A stretch of DNA of 64,000 bases from Lachnospiraceae bacterium A2 (GCA_000403315.2 KE159641.1:126501-190500); one strand, 5' to 3'. Positions 18,126 to 26,536 are shown, counted from the first letter of the stretch. Translations and numbers: made by a program. Notes: generated from the letters alone by a model not told the origin.

Positions 18126-18308
18126 TCAAAAATCTATCAAGTCATATAGGTACATTTTTCCTTTCCCCGTACAGTTTACCACAAGGCAGCCGGAATGTTT
18201 CTCTTTCCGGTTCTTCTGGAACCTTTTATTTGATGCAATCCCCACCATTTCACGGATGCCCTGTGCCGCAGTTTTCATCCAATGCGATTTCCAGTGTTTC
18301 CATGACAT
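18126..18308 (-). pseudogene. small unrecognised gene fragment, probably frameshifted
   Basis: Frame ending KEKHSGCLVVNCTGKGKMYLYDLIDF. The best ribosome binding site (GGGAGG) points to an ATG (18303) in a different frame, METLEIALDE, which stops after 17 codons. A single frameshift would join the two into about 58 residues. It sits downstream of the VirD4-like fragment between inverted family A repeats, so it probably belongs to the same dead element. Function unknown. Confidence 0.4.
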
Positions 18309-18428
18309 TCCTCCCTTGTGTTGAAACTATTGTAACACGCCCAGAGAGCAATACACAACCGAAAATTTCTTTATTCATATCTCCTGCGTATCCCCATTAT
18401 CCTTACCACCGGAGTTTCCGGCTTTTCA

Positions 18429-18812
18429 TCATTTCCCGCCACAAGCGGTTTCGCTGTTCCTGCCTCCCCTGTCACAAAGGATTCCGGCATCTTCCCCTGA
18501 CGAATCCGCCGTTTCATCTTCCATATCAAAGGCATATTCCAGTTCCAGGCCTGACTCCATATCTTCATTCAGGCGCTCCCTCTGCTCCTGTTCATCCAAA
18601 TCCATAAACCGCTTCTCCATATCCACCTGCCCCAGCAGCATGAAGTTCTCATAAGGTGTCCCGTCCCCGTCTGCGGTCTGGAAAAATACCGGATGTTTGA
18701 ACAGATTCTATTTATTGTCCAGTACCGGCTCAAACCCACGGATAAAGATAAGGCATTTCTTATTGTCCATCTTCCTCACTTCATCAGGTGCCATAATCTC
18801 TTTGCCACATTG
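18429..18812 (-). pseudogene. VirD4/TraG-like conjugative coupling protein, C-terminal fragment
   Basis: Between stops on the minus strand: IMAPDEVRKMDNKKCLIFIRG, EPVLDNK, then an in-frame TAG (18708-18710), then NLFKHPVFFQTADGDGTPYE, FMLLGQVDMEKRFMDL. This matches the C-terminus of VirD4/TraG-type ATPases of Tn1549-like conjugative transposons. Only the last 120 codons or so remain and an amber codon interrupts them. The ATPase core is absent, so this is a relic of an integrative conjugative element. Confidence 0.65.
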
Positions 18813-18920
18813 TCAAGTGAAGCATTCATTCTTTTTGCTTTTCATACACGGAATCTTGTAAATGTTCTATAACTATGCTAAACTGAATGCAACAACAAAC
18901 GGGAAATTGTACTGGGAGAA

Positions 18921-19058
18921 GTCAAATACCCCGCAGCAAGCTACGGGGCATGGCCTGGCTTGTTCTTTCCGCCCCAAGGGGCGGGATATTCAACCCTCGC
19001 GGCATTCGCCAAATATCCGCGCAAGCGCGGCTGCTTGGATCCTTGCCCGCGGAAATAA
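18921..19058 (+). repeat. repeat family A, copy C
   Basis: About 138 bp beginning GTCAAATACCCCGCAGCAAG and ending near GCGGAAATAAA. It contains hairpins CCCCGCAGC..GCTACGGGG, CCGCCCCAAGGGGCGG and CCGCGCAAGCGCGG. It ends about 110 bp upstream of the gene at 19171. Confidence 0.85.
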
Positions 19059-19170
19059 AATTTTTCTGGGAACAGATGATGATTGGCAAAAAATTCAATA
19101 TTTAAGATAATTAGGATTCAAAAAACAGAAAATTTATTGATGTCGTGTTTCGTAAGAAATGGAGGAAAAA

Positions 19171-19899
19171 ATGGTCGATTATTCACAATTTGAGGCAAGT
19201 GTAAAATCCGGCATCCATGCAGATGTGAACCGGATACGGCAGAAGGATGAAATAATAAAAGCCGTCGTCAAAAAGCGGAGAAGCTCCGCGATAATCTGCG
19301 TGTGCTTCCTGTGCATGGCAGGAATTTCTTTGCTTAAAAGCTGGATTCCCGCCGTTATCTGTTTCCTTCTTGCATTGTTTTTCCTATGGCGGGCTGTCGG
19401 AAAATTTTCTGACGAATATTTACGGGAAATGTACGAGGAGGGGCTTTTGGTTCCTGGCATGATCGTGAAAACGGAACCCCTTACTATCATGGCAATCGCA
19501 AACCTGACTGCGCGGGATGGTGCGGCAACCGTAAATGGGTGCTACTGTCTGGAGGTGAAGGAGCTTGACGGGGCGCAAAAAATTCTATTTGAAAAAATCC
19601 CCTGCTCCTGTTTTTTCTGCTATGAGGGCGGCGATTACCATTCTTCCTTCCAGCCCCATCCTCTCTATTGGGGAACGGCAGATCAGCAGTCTGTTCAAGA
19701 AGCGCTAAGACAGGTGGAGGAAGACAACAAAGAAAATACCAGAGATAAATGGGAAGTGATCAAGGAGGTTGCGCGGCAGTTCCCTGATTTGGGAAACGGA
19801 AACTTGATTTTACTGGATGAAAATTACGTTCCCTTCGGGAAAAAGAACTACATGGACAGCAACTATAAGCCCCTCAATGAGGAAACTGACACCAAGTAA
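19171..19899 (+). CDS. membrane protein, DUF3239-like
   Basis: 242 residues. ATG 19171 (MVDYSQ) is preferred over ATG 19159 because GGAGG directly precedes it. Residues about 38-75 form two transmembrane segments (SSAIICVCFLCMAGISLL; WIPAVICFLLALFFLW) in a hairpin, so most of the protein is cytosolic. The C-terminal domain (EEGLLVPGMIVKTEPLTIMAIANL) has the pattern of DUF3239. Function unknown. It stands alone on the plus strand between a family A repeat and a decayed region. Confidence 0.65.
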   Translation: MVDYSQFEASVKSGIHADVNRIRQKDEIIKAVVKKRRSSAIICVCFLCMAGISLLKSWIPAVICFLLALFFLWRAVGKFSDEYLREMYEEGLLVPGMIVKTEPLTIMAIANLTARDGAATVNGCYCLEVKELDGAQKILFEKIPCSCFFCYEGGDYHSSFQPHPLYWGTADQQSVQEALRQVEEDNKENTRDKWEVIKEVARQFPDLGNGNLILLDENYVPFGKKNYMDSNYKPLNEETDTK

Positions 19900-20007
19900 T
19901 ATGTTCCATTTAGGGAAACGCTGATGAAAGCGTTTCCCGCGCCGCAAATGCGGGATTTATAAGTGAGAAAAGAGTTCCTGATACGAATTTTCGGAGATAA
20001 TTTTTAT

Positions 20008-20334
20008 GTTTTTTTTCAGTAATATTAATCTTGTTGATTGCCATTGTATTCAGAAAACAGAAAATGGCCGAAACAGAACAACAGAAATCTGATGAAATAG
20101 AATATTTGTCTAAAAATAAAAAAGAACTCATCCTCTGCTTAGCATGGTAAATATTCTATTTTATGCTGTCTTACATAAGCTGCGCCTTTCAGGTCGATAT
20201 AATAAATGAATTATCAAACTGGCTGTTTCTGGTACTCTTTCCCCTCCTGATTATTCCTGTTTCCAGAAAAGAGAAAGTGATACAAACCCTGAAAGAAACA
20301 GGCTTAAAACATTTTGACAGAAAAACTGTAGTGG
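20008..20334 (+). pseudogene. membrane protein N-terminal fragment, possibly CPBP family
   Basis: Plus-strand frame with a hydrophobic start (FFFSVILILLIAIVFRKQ), an in-frame TAG after ELILCLAW (about 20150), then IFYFMLSYISCAF, NWLFLVLFPLLIIPVS and KEKVIQTLKETGLKHFDRKT. The order hydrophobic helices then LKETGLKxxDRK recalls the N-terminus of CPBP membrane proteases. The frame is cut at the insertion-sequence remnant that begins near 20330, and the catalytic half is missing. Confidence 0.4.
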
Positions 20335-20760
20335 TCAAGCTTTTTTGTAACATTTGTCAGAGAAAAATCAAGTCACTTATCGTTAGGATGAATGCGGTTT
20401 CCGCCACCCTTGACAGCTACCCAAAGGGATGGCGTCCTGTACCATTGTCATTGTCGTATGGATACCCGGCTTTGCTCATGCTCTGTGACACATGGACGGA
20501 TTCGCAGAACTCTATGAAGGCCTTTGACGTATACTGGCTCCCCTGGGCGCTGTGAAGGATCAGGCCATCCTTTACCGGATGTTGGGCATCCAATGCTTTC
20601 TGCAGGGCGCGGACAGCCAGGTCGCTGGCGATGTGCCAATCCGTTATGCTGGCCACCACGCTCCGGCCATATAGGCCTATCATCGAGCAGTTATAGGCGG
20701 ACAATCCTCTTCTTAAATTCGGATGTGTAGTTTTGTGACATAATGAGTACCTCTTTCCTT
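20330..20760 (-). mobile_element. IS3-family element remnant with internal deletion
   Basis: On the minus strand the OrfA start MSQNYTSEFKKRIVRL (ATG 20741, GAGGT upstream) is joined directly to the integrase part of OrfB: IGLYGRSVVASITDWHIASD, ALQKALDAQHPVKDGL, HSAQGSQYTSKAFIEFC (about 20430-20690). The middle of the element is deleted. The usual catalytic HSDQGSQY reads HSAQGSQY, so the second DDE Asp is replaced by Ala. After AGYPYDND the sequence diverges from IS3 proteins. Dead insertion sequence. Confidence 0.75.
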
Positions 20761-20962
20761 ATATTTTTGATTATATCTCATTAGCCACTCCCGTTACAAC
20801 TTTATTATAGCAGTATTTCGCCTCAAATGCAGCAAGCCAGTGTTTTGCCTGATCCTTTCTTCGATCCCACCTCACGGTGGACACCCTTGGCTTCGGCTGT
20901 ATCCTTCCCACTGCTGGATGGATTGGGGACTTTCACTCGTCAGAACGTGTGCCCACCGGGTA

Positions 20963-21078
20963 CACGGAAAAAGGGGCTGTCGTACTAAGCAAAACATATA
21001 CAAGATATCGTATAGAAGAAAGATTCAAACCAACTATATCTTGTATCGTTTTTCTTAATGCGGCAGCCCCCATTTTGC
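20963..21078. terminator. large hairpin, terminator-like
   Basis: GGGGCTGTCG (from about 20969) pairs with CGGCAGCCCC near 21061-21070; inside, CATATACAAGATAT pairs with ATATCTTGTAT. An A-run precedes and a T-containing stretch follows, so it could stop transcription from the left or form an element end. It follows an 80-bp GC-rich stretch of insertion-sequence character that I cannot assign. Confidence 0.4.
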
Positions 21079-21089
21079 CTAACTTTCCA

Positions 21090-21710
21090 TTAATCATGTT
21101 CTATTTGAAATTTGCGGTATATTAATTCTTTATTATACCTTTCAATCCAAAACAGCATATCAGCATAGGTAAGGACATCAAAATCATTGCCACACAAATC
21201 ATTCAGTGCTAATGTTTTTATACGCCCTTGGACATATGGGTCATGCCCGGAATTTGTCTTAGGAAATGCAAAGGTGGCGCGGCTTTTCAGTTCATTATAA
21301 CATTCCATGTTCCCTTCATGTTCAAAATCTGACAAAAGAAATAGGTACATTACATAGATTGCCGCCAAAAAAGCAACCTCATAATTGGCATAAACAACCT
21401 TTACTGGCAGCTCCTCCCCAGACATGCTATAAGTTATCATACGTACATTCAATAATGCCCCTGTGATGCAGGCACAAATTTTATGTCCATCTATTTTATT
21501 CTCTCCATTTTTACCAGTATCAAAATATTTTTCCCGTACGGAGTGCCTAACATTTTCATATTCATGAAATAAATTGATACACATAGCGTCGGAAACATCA
21601 ATGTGAACGGAATACTTCTCCCGTAAAGCAGGTGAAATCCCATCAAATACATCCTGCGCAGACTTTGCAATGCCCTGCTTCCAAATATATTTAAATGTAT
21701 CTATTTTCAT
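21090..21710 (-). CDS. hypothetical protein, third gene of unrecognised cassette
   Basis: 206 residues, predicted mostly alpha-helical, no signal peptide. A conserved-looking core reads INLFHEYENVRHSVREKYF then IDGHKICACITGALLNVR, with paired His and Arg residues. A hydrophobic stretch follows (YEVAFLAAIYVMYLFLLSDF). The last part carries an aromatic-rich DVLTYADMLFWIERYNKELI. I do not recognise the family. The ATG abuts the TAA of the 62-residue gene with no spacing, so the two are translationally coupled. It lies in a region of mobile-element relics, where defence or toxin cassettes are common; a role there is a guess. Confidence 0.75.
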   Translation of the reverse strand: MKIDTFKYIWKQGIAKSAQDVFDGISPALREKYSVHIDVSDAMCINLFHEYENVRHSVREKYFDTGKNGENKIDGHKICACITGALLNVRMITYSMSGEELPVKVVYANYEVAFLAAIYVMYLFLLSDFEHEGNMECYNELKSRATFAFPKTNSGHDPYVQGRIKTLALNDLCGNDFDVLTYADMLFWIERYNKELIYRKFQIEHD

Positions 21711-21899
21711 TTAATATTCACCCACATCTACTTTGAATTCAGAAACAAAATTTTTATCAGACAGCCGTTTTATTTTATCTTCAACACTTTCACTTGTGTT
21801 TTTCAGCCTAAAGTTCTGAAGCATTTGAAATGCCAGTTCTCGATAATTGGTTTCCTCCCTATATTCTTTTGTAAATACTTCACGAACTTTACTCAGCAT
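21711..21899 (-). CDS. small hypothetical protein, second gene of unrecognised cassette
   Basis: 62 residues, charged and helical: MLSKVREVFTKEYREETNYR, LAFQMLQNFRLKN. AAGGGGAATT lies upstream of the ATG. It is 20 bp after the 132-residue membrane protein gene and immediately before the 206-residue gene, so it may be a partner or regulator of either. No family recognised. Confidence 0.7.
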   Translation of the reverse strand: MLSKVREVFTKEYREETNYRELAFQMLQNFRLKNTSESVEDKIKRLSDKNFVSEFKVDVGEY

Positions 21900-21919
21900 A
21901 ATAATTCCCCTTTTCTTTA

Positions 21920-22318
21920 TTATCTTTTAAGCTTCATAAACTTAAAAAATAAGAACACATATACGGCAGATACAACCGCCATTAGAATCGTTGTTTCTAA
22001 ACAATAACGACATGCATTAATTATTGCAACCACACAATATCCAGCAGTCGAAATAACTGTAAGGCCTATCCATCTCCTAGAAAGCCCTGACCGTTCTTGC
22101 TTTTTCTTGTCATAAACAGAAAAAAACTGATACGCCATACATATCACCATTGAAATGTAGGTAGAAAACGTATTACTGTTAAAAACATCTAACCAATCTA
22201 ATATATGAATTTCATTGCCAGTTTGGAACATCTTCCCAACCGATAGGCACATACAGGAAACCCAAAAAATGATTGGAATAATGATTAACCAGTCAACTTT
22301 CTTGCCCTTTTTATTCAT
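21920..22318 (-). CDS. four-helix membrane protein, first gene of unrecognised cassette
   Basis: 132 residues with four predicted transmembrane helices: DWLIIIPIIFWVSCMCLSV, TYISMVICMAYQFFSV, WIGLTVISTAGYCVVAI and ILMAVVSAVYVFLFF. Short charged loops (KKKQERSGLSRR) lie between them. AAAGGGGAT is upstream of the ATG. No family recognised. Small multi-helix membrane proteins paired with soluble partners occur in toxin-immunity and anti-phage systems, but nothing here proves that. Confidence 0.72.
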   Translation of the reverse strand: MNKKGKKVDWLIIIPIIFWVSCMCLSVGKMFQTGNEIHILDWLDVFNSNTFSTYISMVICMAYQFFSVYDKKKQERSGLSRRWIGLTVISTAGYCVVAIINACRYCLETTILMAVVSAVYVFLFFKFMKLKR

Positions 22319-22821
22319 ACTCGCGAATCCCCTTTATTTAGTAACAAAGCACGCAAGCAATATTATATCATATCTCCAAAAAAAGACAAGTATCGACAAG
22401 AAATTCAACTTATGTTTATGGATATTTTACAATAAAAACTAGATAAAATCAACATAATTTATGCCTACTTTGAGCAGTTTACCATTATTATGTGCAAAAT
22501 GGCATTATTTTATAAATAATGTTAGCACTACCTTACTTGTCTTTTCTTTACTGCCTTGCCAAGGCTCCATTCTTTTCCCTAATTTGATGGCCAACTAGCA
22601 AGCCCTTTGAAGCAGTCCCCTTAGAATTTCTGTTGAAATAATTCCCCAACATGACAGCTAGGTGTCATATTTGATATGCTATCATTGATTTGTAACAAAA
22701 AGAGTTGCTGCTGCTGTTGTTATCATTTATATTTAACTTTAGGGCAACATGGCCGGAAACTGGCGGCAACTTATGGACATAGCCTTTCTGGCTATATGAT
22801 TTTTATTTTTGGAGGAAAAAA
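22319..22821. other. 500-bp intergenic region
   Basis: AT-rich, no supported gene. It contains the palindromic site at 22651-22668 and the leader of the YciI-like gene. Confidence 0.6.
22651..22668. promoter_or_regulatory. palindromic operator candidate
   Basis: ATGACA-N6-TGTCAT, a perfect dyad of 6-bp arms, about 155 bp upstream of the YciI-like gene. It looks like a site for a dimeric repressor or activator; no matching regulator is adjacent. Confidence 0.4.
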
Positions 22822-23121
22822 ATGGAAAAATGGTTATATGTCATGACAATCAAAAAGGGAAAATCTTATAACAAAGTTACAAAAGCCGTAATTACAAGGC
22901 ACGTGGAAAATTTGAAACAGTTAGATGCTGATGGGAAAATCATGCTTTGCGGCCCCTTTCAGGGTTATCCCGGTGTTGCCGGCATGGTTATTTTCAAAAC
23001 GGAAAGCTACGAGGAGGCCGAAGCCCTTTGTAAGCTGGAGCCACTTGTAGCAGAGGGTTATGCAACCTATACCCTTGCATCCCTGCAAGTAGCTGACAAA
23101 GAGAATAACTATTTGCTATAA
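22822..23121 (+). CDS. YciI family protein
   Basis: 99 residues; GGAGG lies 7 bases upstream of the ATG. The ferredoxin-like YCII fold is visible: KWLYVMTIKKGKSY, ITRHVENLKQLDADGKIMLC, then GMVIFKTESYEEAEALCKLEP ending in a short tail. The His in ITRHVENL matches the conserved YciI His. The family is of uncertain enzymatic role (hydrolase or dehalogenase-like). Transcribed alone. Confidence 0.88.
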   Translation: MEKWLYVMTIKKGKSYNKVTKAVITRHVENLKQLDADGKIMLCGPFQGYPGVAGMVIFKTESYEEAEALCKLEPLVAEGYATYTLASLQVADKENNYLL

Positions 23122-23227
23122 CAGCAAAAGAAGCCTTTACCACTGCTATGCCGCTTGAATTTACGGCAGAAAAATAATATGATTAAGCAACAGGCAGGAA
23201 GCAGCCAACCTACCTCATAGTTAAAAT

Positions 23228-23247
23228 GGCGGGAAATTCTTCCCGCC
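23228..23247. terminator. hairpin after YciI-like gene
   Basis: GGCGGGAA-ATTC-TTCCCGCC, a perfect 8-bp stem, about 106 bp downstream of the stop. No clear T-run follows, so terminator function is uncertain. Confidence 0.35.
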
Positions 23248-23356
23248 TACGGTGGTCCAAAGAGCTCTCGCCCAGACCGAACTTGTAACGTATTACAAAT
23301 GAAACCTTATCGGCAAATCCTTTAGGGCATTGGTATATCCTCGCAAATACCGATAT

Positions 23357-23821
23357 TTACCGCCCTGCCATGCTTCTTCCTACTACATAGACACCCACCA
23401 GCATTTCACCAATTGACAAGCCTACAAGAAGCCCCGATAAGAAGTCTGTTACATCAGAACCGCCAAAGGTATGCGAAAGCGCCTGTAAAGCTATTCCCAT
23501 TACGATTAGTATGATTCCATATAACTGCTTTTTTTGCTTCTCCAATTCCTGTGTCCGCCGTAACAAGTCCATCATCTGCCCATCATCATATGTGCGGACA
23601 CTCTTTCCTTCTGCTTCTTCCCCATCCATCAGCTCTGCAATTGTGATTTCTAATTCCGCACATAAGCTTTCCACAATAACATAATCTGGCATACATTTAC
23701 CTGTTTCCCATTTTGAAATGGTTTTATTCGAAACCCCAAGCTTTTCTGCCAATTGTTCTTGCGTTAAATTTTTCTCTTTCCTCTTTTTGGATAAAAATTT
23801 TCCTGTCGATAATTGGTTCAT
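23357..23821 (-). CDS. XRE-family regulator with C-terminal membrane segments
   Basis: 154 residues. ATG 23821 (MNQLSTG) is chosen because GGAGGG lies upstream; the ATG five codons earlier overlaps it. Residues about 8-62 are a Cro/C1-type helix-turn-helix (KRKEKNLTQEQLAEKLGVSN, KTISKWETGKCMPDY). A coiled segment follows (LLRRTQELEKQKKQLY), then two hydrophobic stretches (GIILIVMGIALQAL and FLSGLLVGLSIGEMLVGVYVV). A membrane-tethered regulator is suggested. Targets are unknown. Confidence 0.88.
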   Translation of the reverse strand: MNQLSTGKFLSKKRKEKNLTQEQLAEKLGVSNKTISKWETGKCMPDYVIVESLCAELEITIAELMDGEEAEGKSVRTYDDGQMMDLLRRTQELEKQKKQLYGIILIVMGIALQALSHTFGGSDVTDFLSGLLVGLSIGEMLVGVYVVGRSMAGR

Positions 23822-24056
23822 TCTCTTTCCCTCCATTGACGTAACGGTATAACAGAATCATACCTTTTTTCGCCTAAAATACCATCCCCTATTGGGCGAA
23901 TTTGAGTGGAATTCCTATAGAACCTATCTTTTCTGATGCCTTTTCGCCTATTTGTTTCCTGTTTTATATTTCAGGCCTTGTTTCAATGCACCTGCAATTG
24001 CCTTCCATGTTGCTGGAAACTTGGCTGCTCCTTAAAGCTGCATTGAGGCTGGGTTT

Positions 24057-25607
24057 TTACTGCACTGTGATGACTTTCGTTGCCATTGTGTCGCGGAACA
24101 TCCTGTCATGCTCCACAAACACCATGGTGGGGGCAAATTCCTGAATCAGCCCCTCAATCTGCATCCGTGAGTACACGTCGATAAAGTTAAAGGGTTCATC
24201 CCACACATACAGGTGGGCGCGCTGGCAAAGGCTTTTGGCAAGCAGCATTTTTTTCTTCTGCCCACCGGAAAATTCTGAAATATCTTTCTCAAACTGTACC
24301 CGCTCAAAATCCAATTTCCGCAGGACAGCTTTGAACAGGCTCTCGTCCACGTTGTTTTCCTCTGCAAAATCGGACAGGTTTCCCTTTAGATAGGAAGTGT
24401 CCTGCGGCACATAGGAAATGACAAGGCCTGCGCCTACTGTGACTGCGCCGGTGTGCCCAATGGGGCTGCATGATGGGATTATGCCAGTATGCCCCTTGGG
24501 GCTGTATGCTTTGGCTCCAAGGGGCCCAGCAAGTTCTCCTACGAGAAGCTTAAGCAAGCTGCTTTTGCCGCTGCCATTCCTGCCGTCCAGCGCAATGCGC
24601 TCCCCACGGCGCACCGTAAAGGAAACAGGTTCACAGACCGGGTTCCCTCCATAGCAGACAGAAACCCCAGAAAAAGAGGCAAGTGTATCGGCATGGTATT
24701 CCAGTGGCAGGATTTTCAGGCTCTCTGCGGTTTCCATGTTTTTTAAAAGGCCCGTGGTTTCTTCCATTGCCCGGGCCTGCCTTGCCTCAATCACCTTCGA
24801 ACGCTTCATCATCTTGGCTGATTTGTGCCCAATATATCCCCGGTCTGGCCTGAGGCCGGAATTTCTTGTCCCTTTTTTCGTTTTTTCCACTTTTCCGGAC
24901 CAATCCCCGGTGCGCCTTGCCGCTTTTTGCAGACGTCGGACGTCTTTTTGCAGCCGCTCCTTCTTTGCAGCCTCAAACTCCTGCTGCCGGGTGAAATTTT
25001 CCATCCAAGAAGAAAAATTCCCGCCCTGTACCTCAATATCCGCCCGGTTCAGGGAAAGGATATGGTCCACGCAGCCATCCAAAAAATGGCGGTCATGGGA
25101 CACTAGGATAAATCCCTTTTTCTTTCCCAGATAAGCAGACACCAGCTCCCGCGCCCGGATATCCAGATGGTTGGTGGGCTCGTCAATCAGCAGGAAATTG
25201 CCTTCCTTCAGGAACAGGGCAGCCAGCAGTACCTTGGTCTGCTCCCCGTTTGACAGTGTTCCAAAGGGCCGCCAAAGCACCTCTGGGGCAACTTCAAGGT
25301 AAGATAGTTCCCGCAGCAGTTCCCATTCTTCTGCAAGGGGGCAGATGGCTGTTAAGATTTCTTCTGTCCATAAGGATTTGTCCGGGACGGGATAGGGGAA
25401 ATAATCGAACTGGACGGAGCTTGTAATGCTCCCGCTGTATTCATACTTCCCAAGCAGGAGGCTTAAAAAAGTTGTCTTTCCCCTGCCGTTGCGGCCTACA
25501 AAGCCCAGCTTCCAGTCCGTGTCTATCTGGAAGCTGACATTTTCAAAAATGTTGTCATAGCTTGTTGGGTAGGAAAATGTTAGGTTTTCTATCTTTATCA
25601 TTGACAT
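24057..25607 (-). CDS. Lsa-like ABC-F ATPase, putative ribosomal protection protein
   Basis: 516-residue soluble protein with two ABC ATPase domains and no membrane part. NBD1: GRNGRGKT (38-45), signature LSNGEQTK (about 117), Walker B LLIDEPTNHLD (about 137-147). NBD2: GRNGSGKSS, FSGGQKKKM, YVWDEPFNFID. The degenerate second Walker B (DEPFN), the long basic inter-domain linker and the YVPQDTSYL segment fit the Lsa/Vga group, which displaces lincosamides, pleuromutilins and streptogramin A from the ribosome. Resistance is inferred, not shown. NBD2 carries an unusual insertion (SPKGHTGIIPSCSPIGHTGA) just after the Walker A helix. Ribosome binding site AAGGAG. Confidence 0.85.
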   Translation of the reverse strand: MSMIKIENLTFSYPTSYDNIFENVSFQIDTDWKLGFVGRNGRGKTTFLSLLLGKYEYSGSITSSVQFDYFPYPVPDKSLWTEEILTAICPLAEEWELLRELSYLEVAPEVLWRPFGTLSNGEQTKVLLAALFLKEGNFLLIDEPTNHLDIRARELVSAYLGKKKGFILVSHDRHFLDGCVDHILSLNRADIEVQGGNFSSWMENFTRQQEFEAAKKERLQKDVRRLQKAARRTGDWSGKVEKTKKGTRNSGLRPDRGYIGHKSAKMMKRSKVIEARQARAMEETTGLLKNMETAESLKILPLEYHADTLASFSGVSVCYGGNPVCEPVSFTVRRGERIALDGRNGSGKSSLLKLLVGELAGPLGAKAYSPKGHTGIIPSCSPIGHTGAVTVGAGLVISYVPQDTSYLKGNLSDFAEENNVDESLFKAVLRKLDFERVQFEKDISEFSGGQKKKMLLAKSLCQRAHLYVWDEPFNFIDVYSRMQIEGLIQEFAPTMVFVEHDRMFRDTMATKVITVQ

Positions 25608-26180
25608 AATGGTGTTCTCCTTTCCGGTCTTGTGGTTGGTAAGGCTTGAAAAGCACTTATAGCTGATAAGTGGGCAAGCCCCACTTCAGCTCCCCTAACC
25701 CCTCACTCATGAGGGGCTTGCACATTTTGCGCGCCGAGCACGGTCGCTTTAGCGACATAATTCCCCTCGTGCGAGTACCCTCGCTTCGCTGGGGCAGACC
25801 CTGCGCATCTCTATTTTTATATTATAGGAAAGTCATGGACTTTAACACTTTACAGTAACACAGTCTTTCCTATAAGATAAGAAAAAGGCCGCAGGAAAGT
25901 CCTTTCCTACAGCCCAATATAGCCTAATACGCCGCTTGTAAAAGCGGCGGCAAATCGGTATAGAGTCAGAGAGATTTCTCACTTTCCTGCAAACAGGCAC
26001 AACAATATTGCGGCAAAAAGCCGCAAACCATTGGCGCATATTCTGTTCTTATCTGCAAGAAACGTGAAACATCCCTCCACCCCTTTCTTTTTATTTTTCT
26101 GACAGTGTACCACAAAGCCTAGGAACAAGCAAGCAGAAATAAAAATTTCTATGGCTTTCCTACAGGCTTACTTCCGGGAT
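25608..26180. other. upstream region of ABC-F gene with hairpins and a family C repeat
   Basis: No gene is supported. It contains GCAAGCCCC (25674-25682) pairing with GGGGCTTGC (25713-25721), with CCCCTCACTCATGAGGGG nested inside. This could act as an attenuator in the ABC-F leader or as a terminator. A family C repeat and further short GC-rich hairpins follow. Confidence 0.5.
25822..25875. repeat. repeat family C, copy 1
   Basis: TTATAGGAAAG (25822-25832) and CTTTCCTATAA (25865-25875) are perfect inverted 11-mers. The inside sequence TTTAACACTTTACAGTAACAC resembles that of copy 3 at 57306-57359, and an A-rich run follows in each copy. Confidence 0.8.
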
Positions 26181-26320
26181 ACCGGCCTGCTGCCAATTGA
26201 TGCTTTTTCCCAAAAAAGCAAAGCCGTAGCTTCGAACCCGCTCACATCCCCAGACAGGAATGCCCGGATAAAATCATTGTAATTGGAAGTATCCTCCTTG
26301 GGTTTTCTCGGCCCTTCCCA
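26180..26320 (-). pseudogene. AAA-ATPase/PD-(D/E)XK family fragment
   Basis: Minus-strand frame with SNYNDFIRAFLSGDVSGFEA, a segment seen near the end of the AAA-ATPase-like proteins that carry a PD-(D/E)XK nuclease domain. The rest of the gene is missing. Low confidence because only about 35 residues match from memory. Confidence 0.35.
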
Positions 26321-26338
26321 CGGGAACGCCTAGCAACA

Positions 26339-26536
26339 TTATTTCTCCATGGGCTGAATCTTTGCAAGCTGCTTCACTTCTTCCACTTTTAGGCCTGAAT
26401 ACTCTGCAATTTTCTCAATGGGCAGTTCCCTATCCCTAAGCATTTTCAAAGCTGTTTCTTTTTTCGTTTCATTCTGCCCTGTGTTCAGAATTCTCCGTGC
26501 TGCTGTACCTCCTAATGCACCCTTCATAACTATCAC
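26339..26536 (-). pseudogene. Rpn-family nuclease/transposase C-terminal fragment
   Basis: 65 codons: ETKKETALKMLRDRELPIEK, IAEYSGLKVEEVKQLAK. This is the typical C-terminal helical tail of Rpn (PD-(D/E)XK) recombination-promoting nucleases and related transposases, without any catalytic domain. There is no good ribosome binding site. Likely a remnant; a stand-alone small protein cannot be excluded. Confidence 0.5.

Noticed and set aside
20840-21058. Frame reading HPWLRLYPSHCWMDWGLSL
   Set aside because: Looks like translation of a GC-rich insertion-sequence end and not a protein; I could not assign the element.
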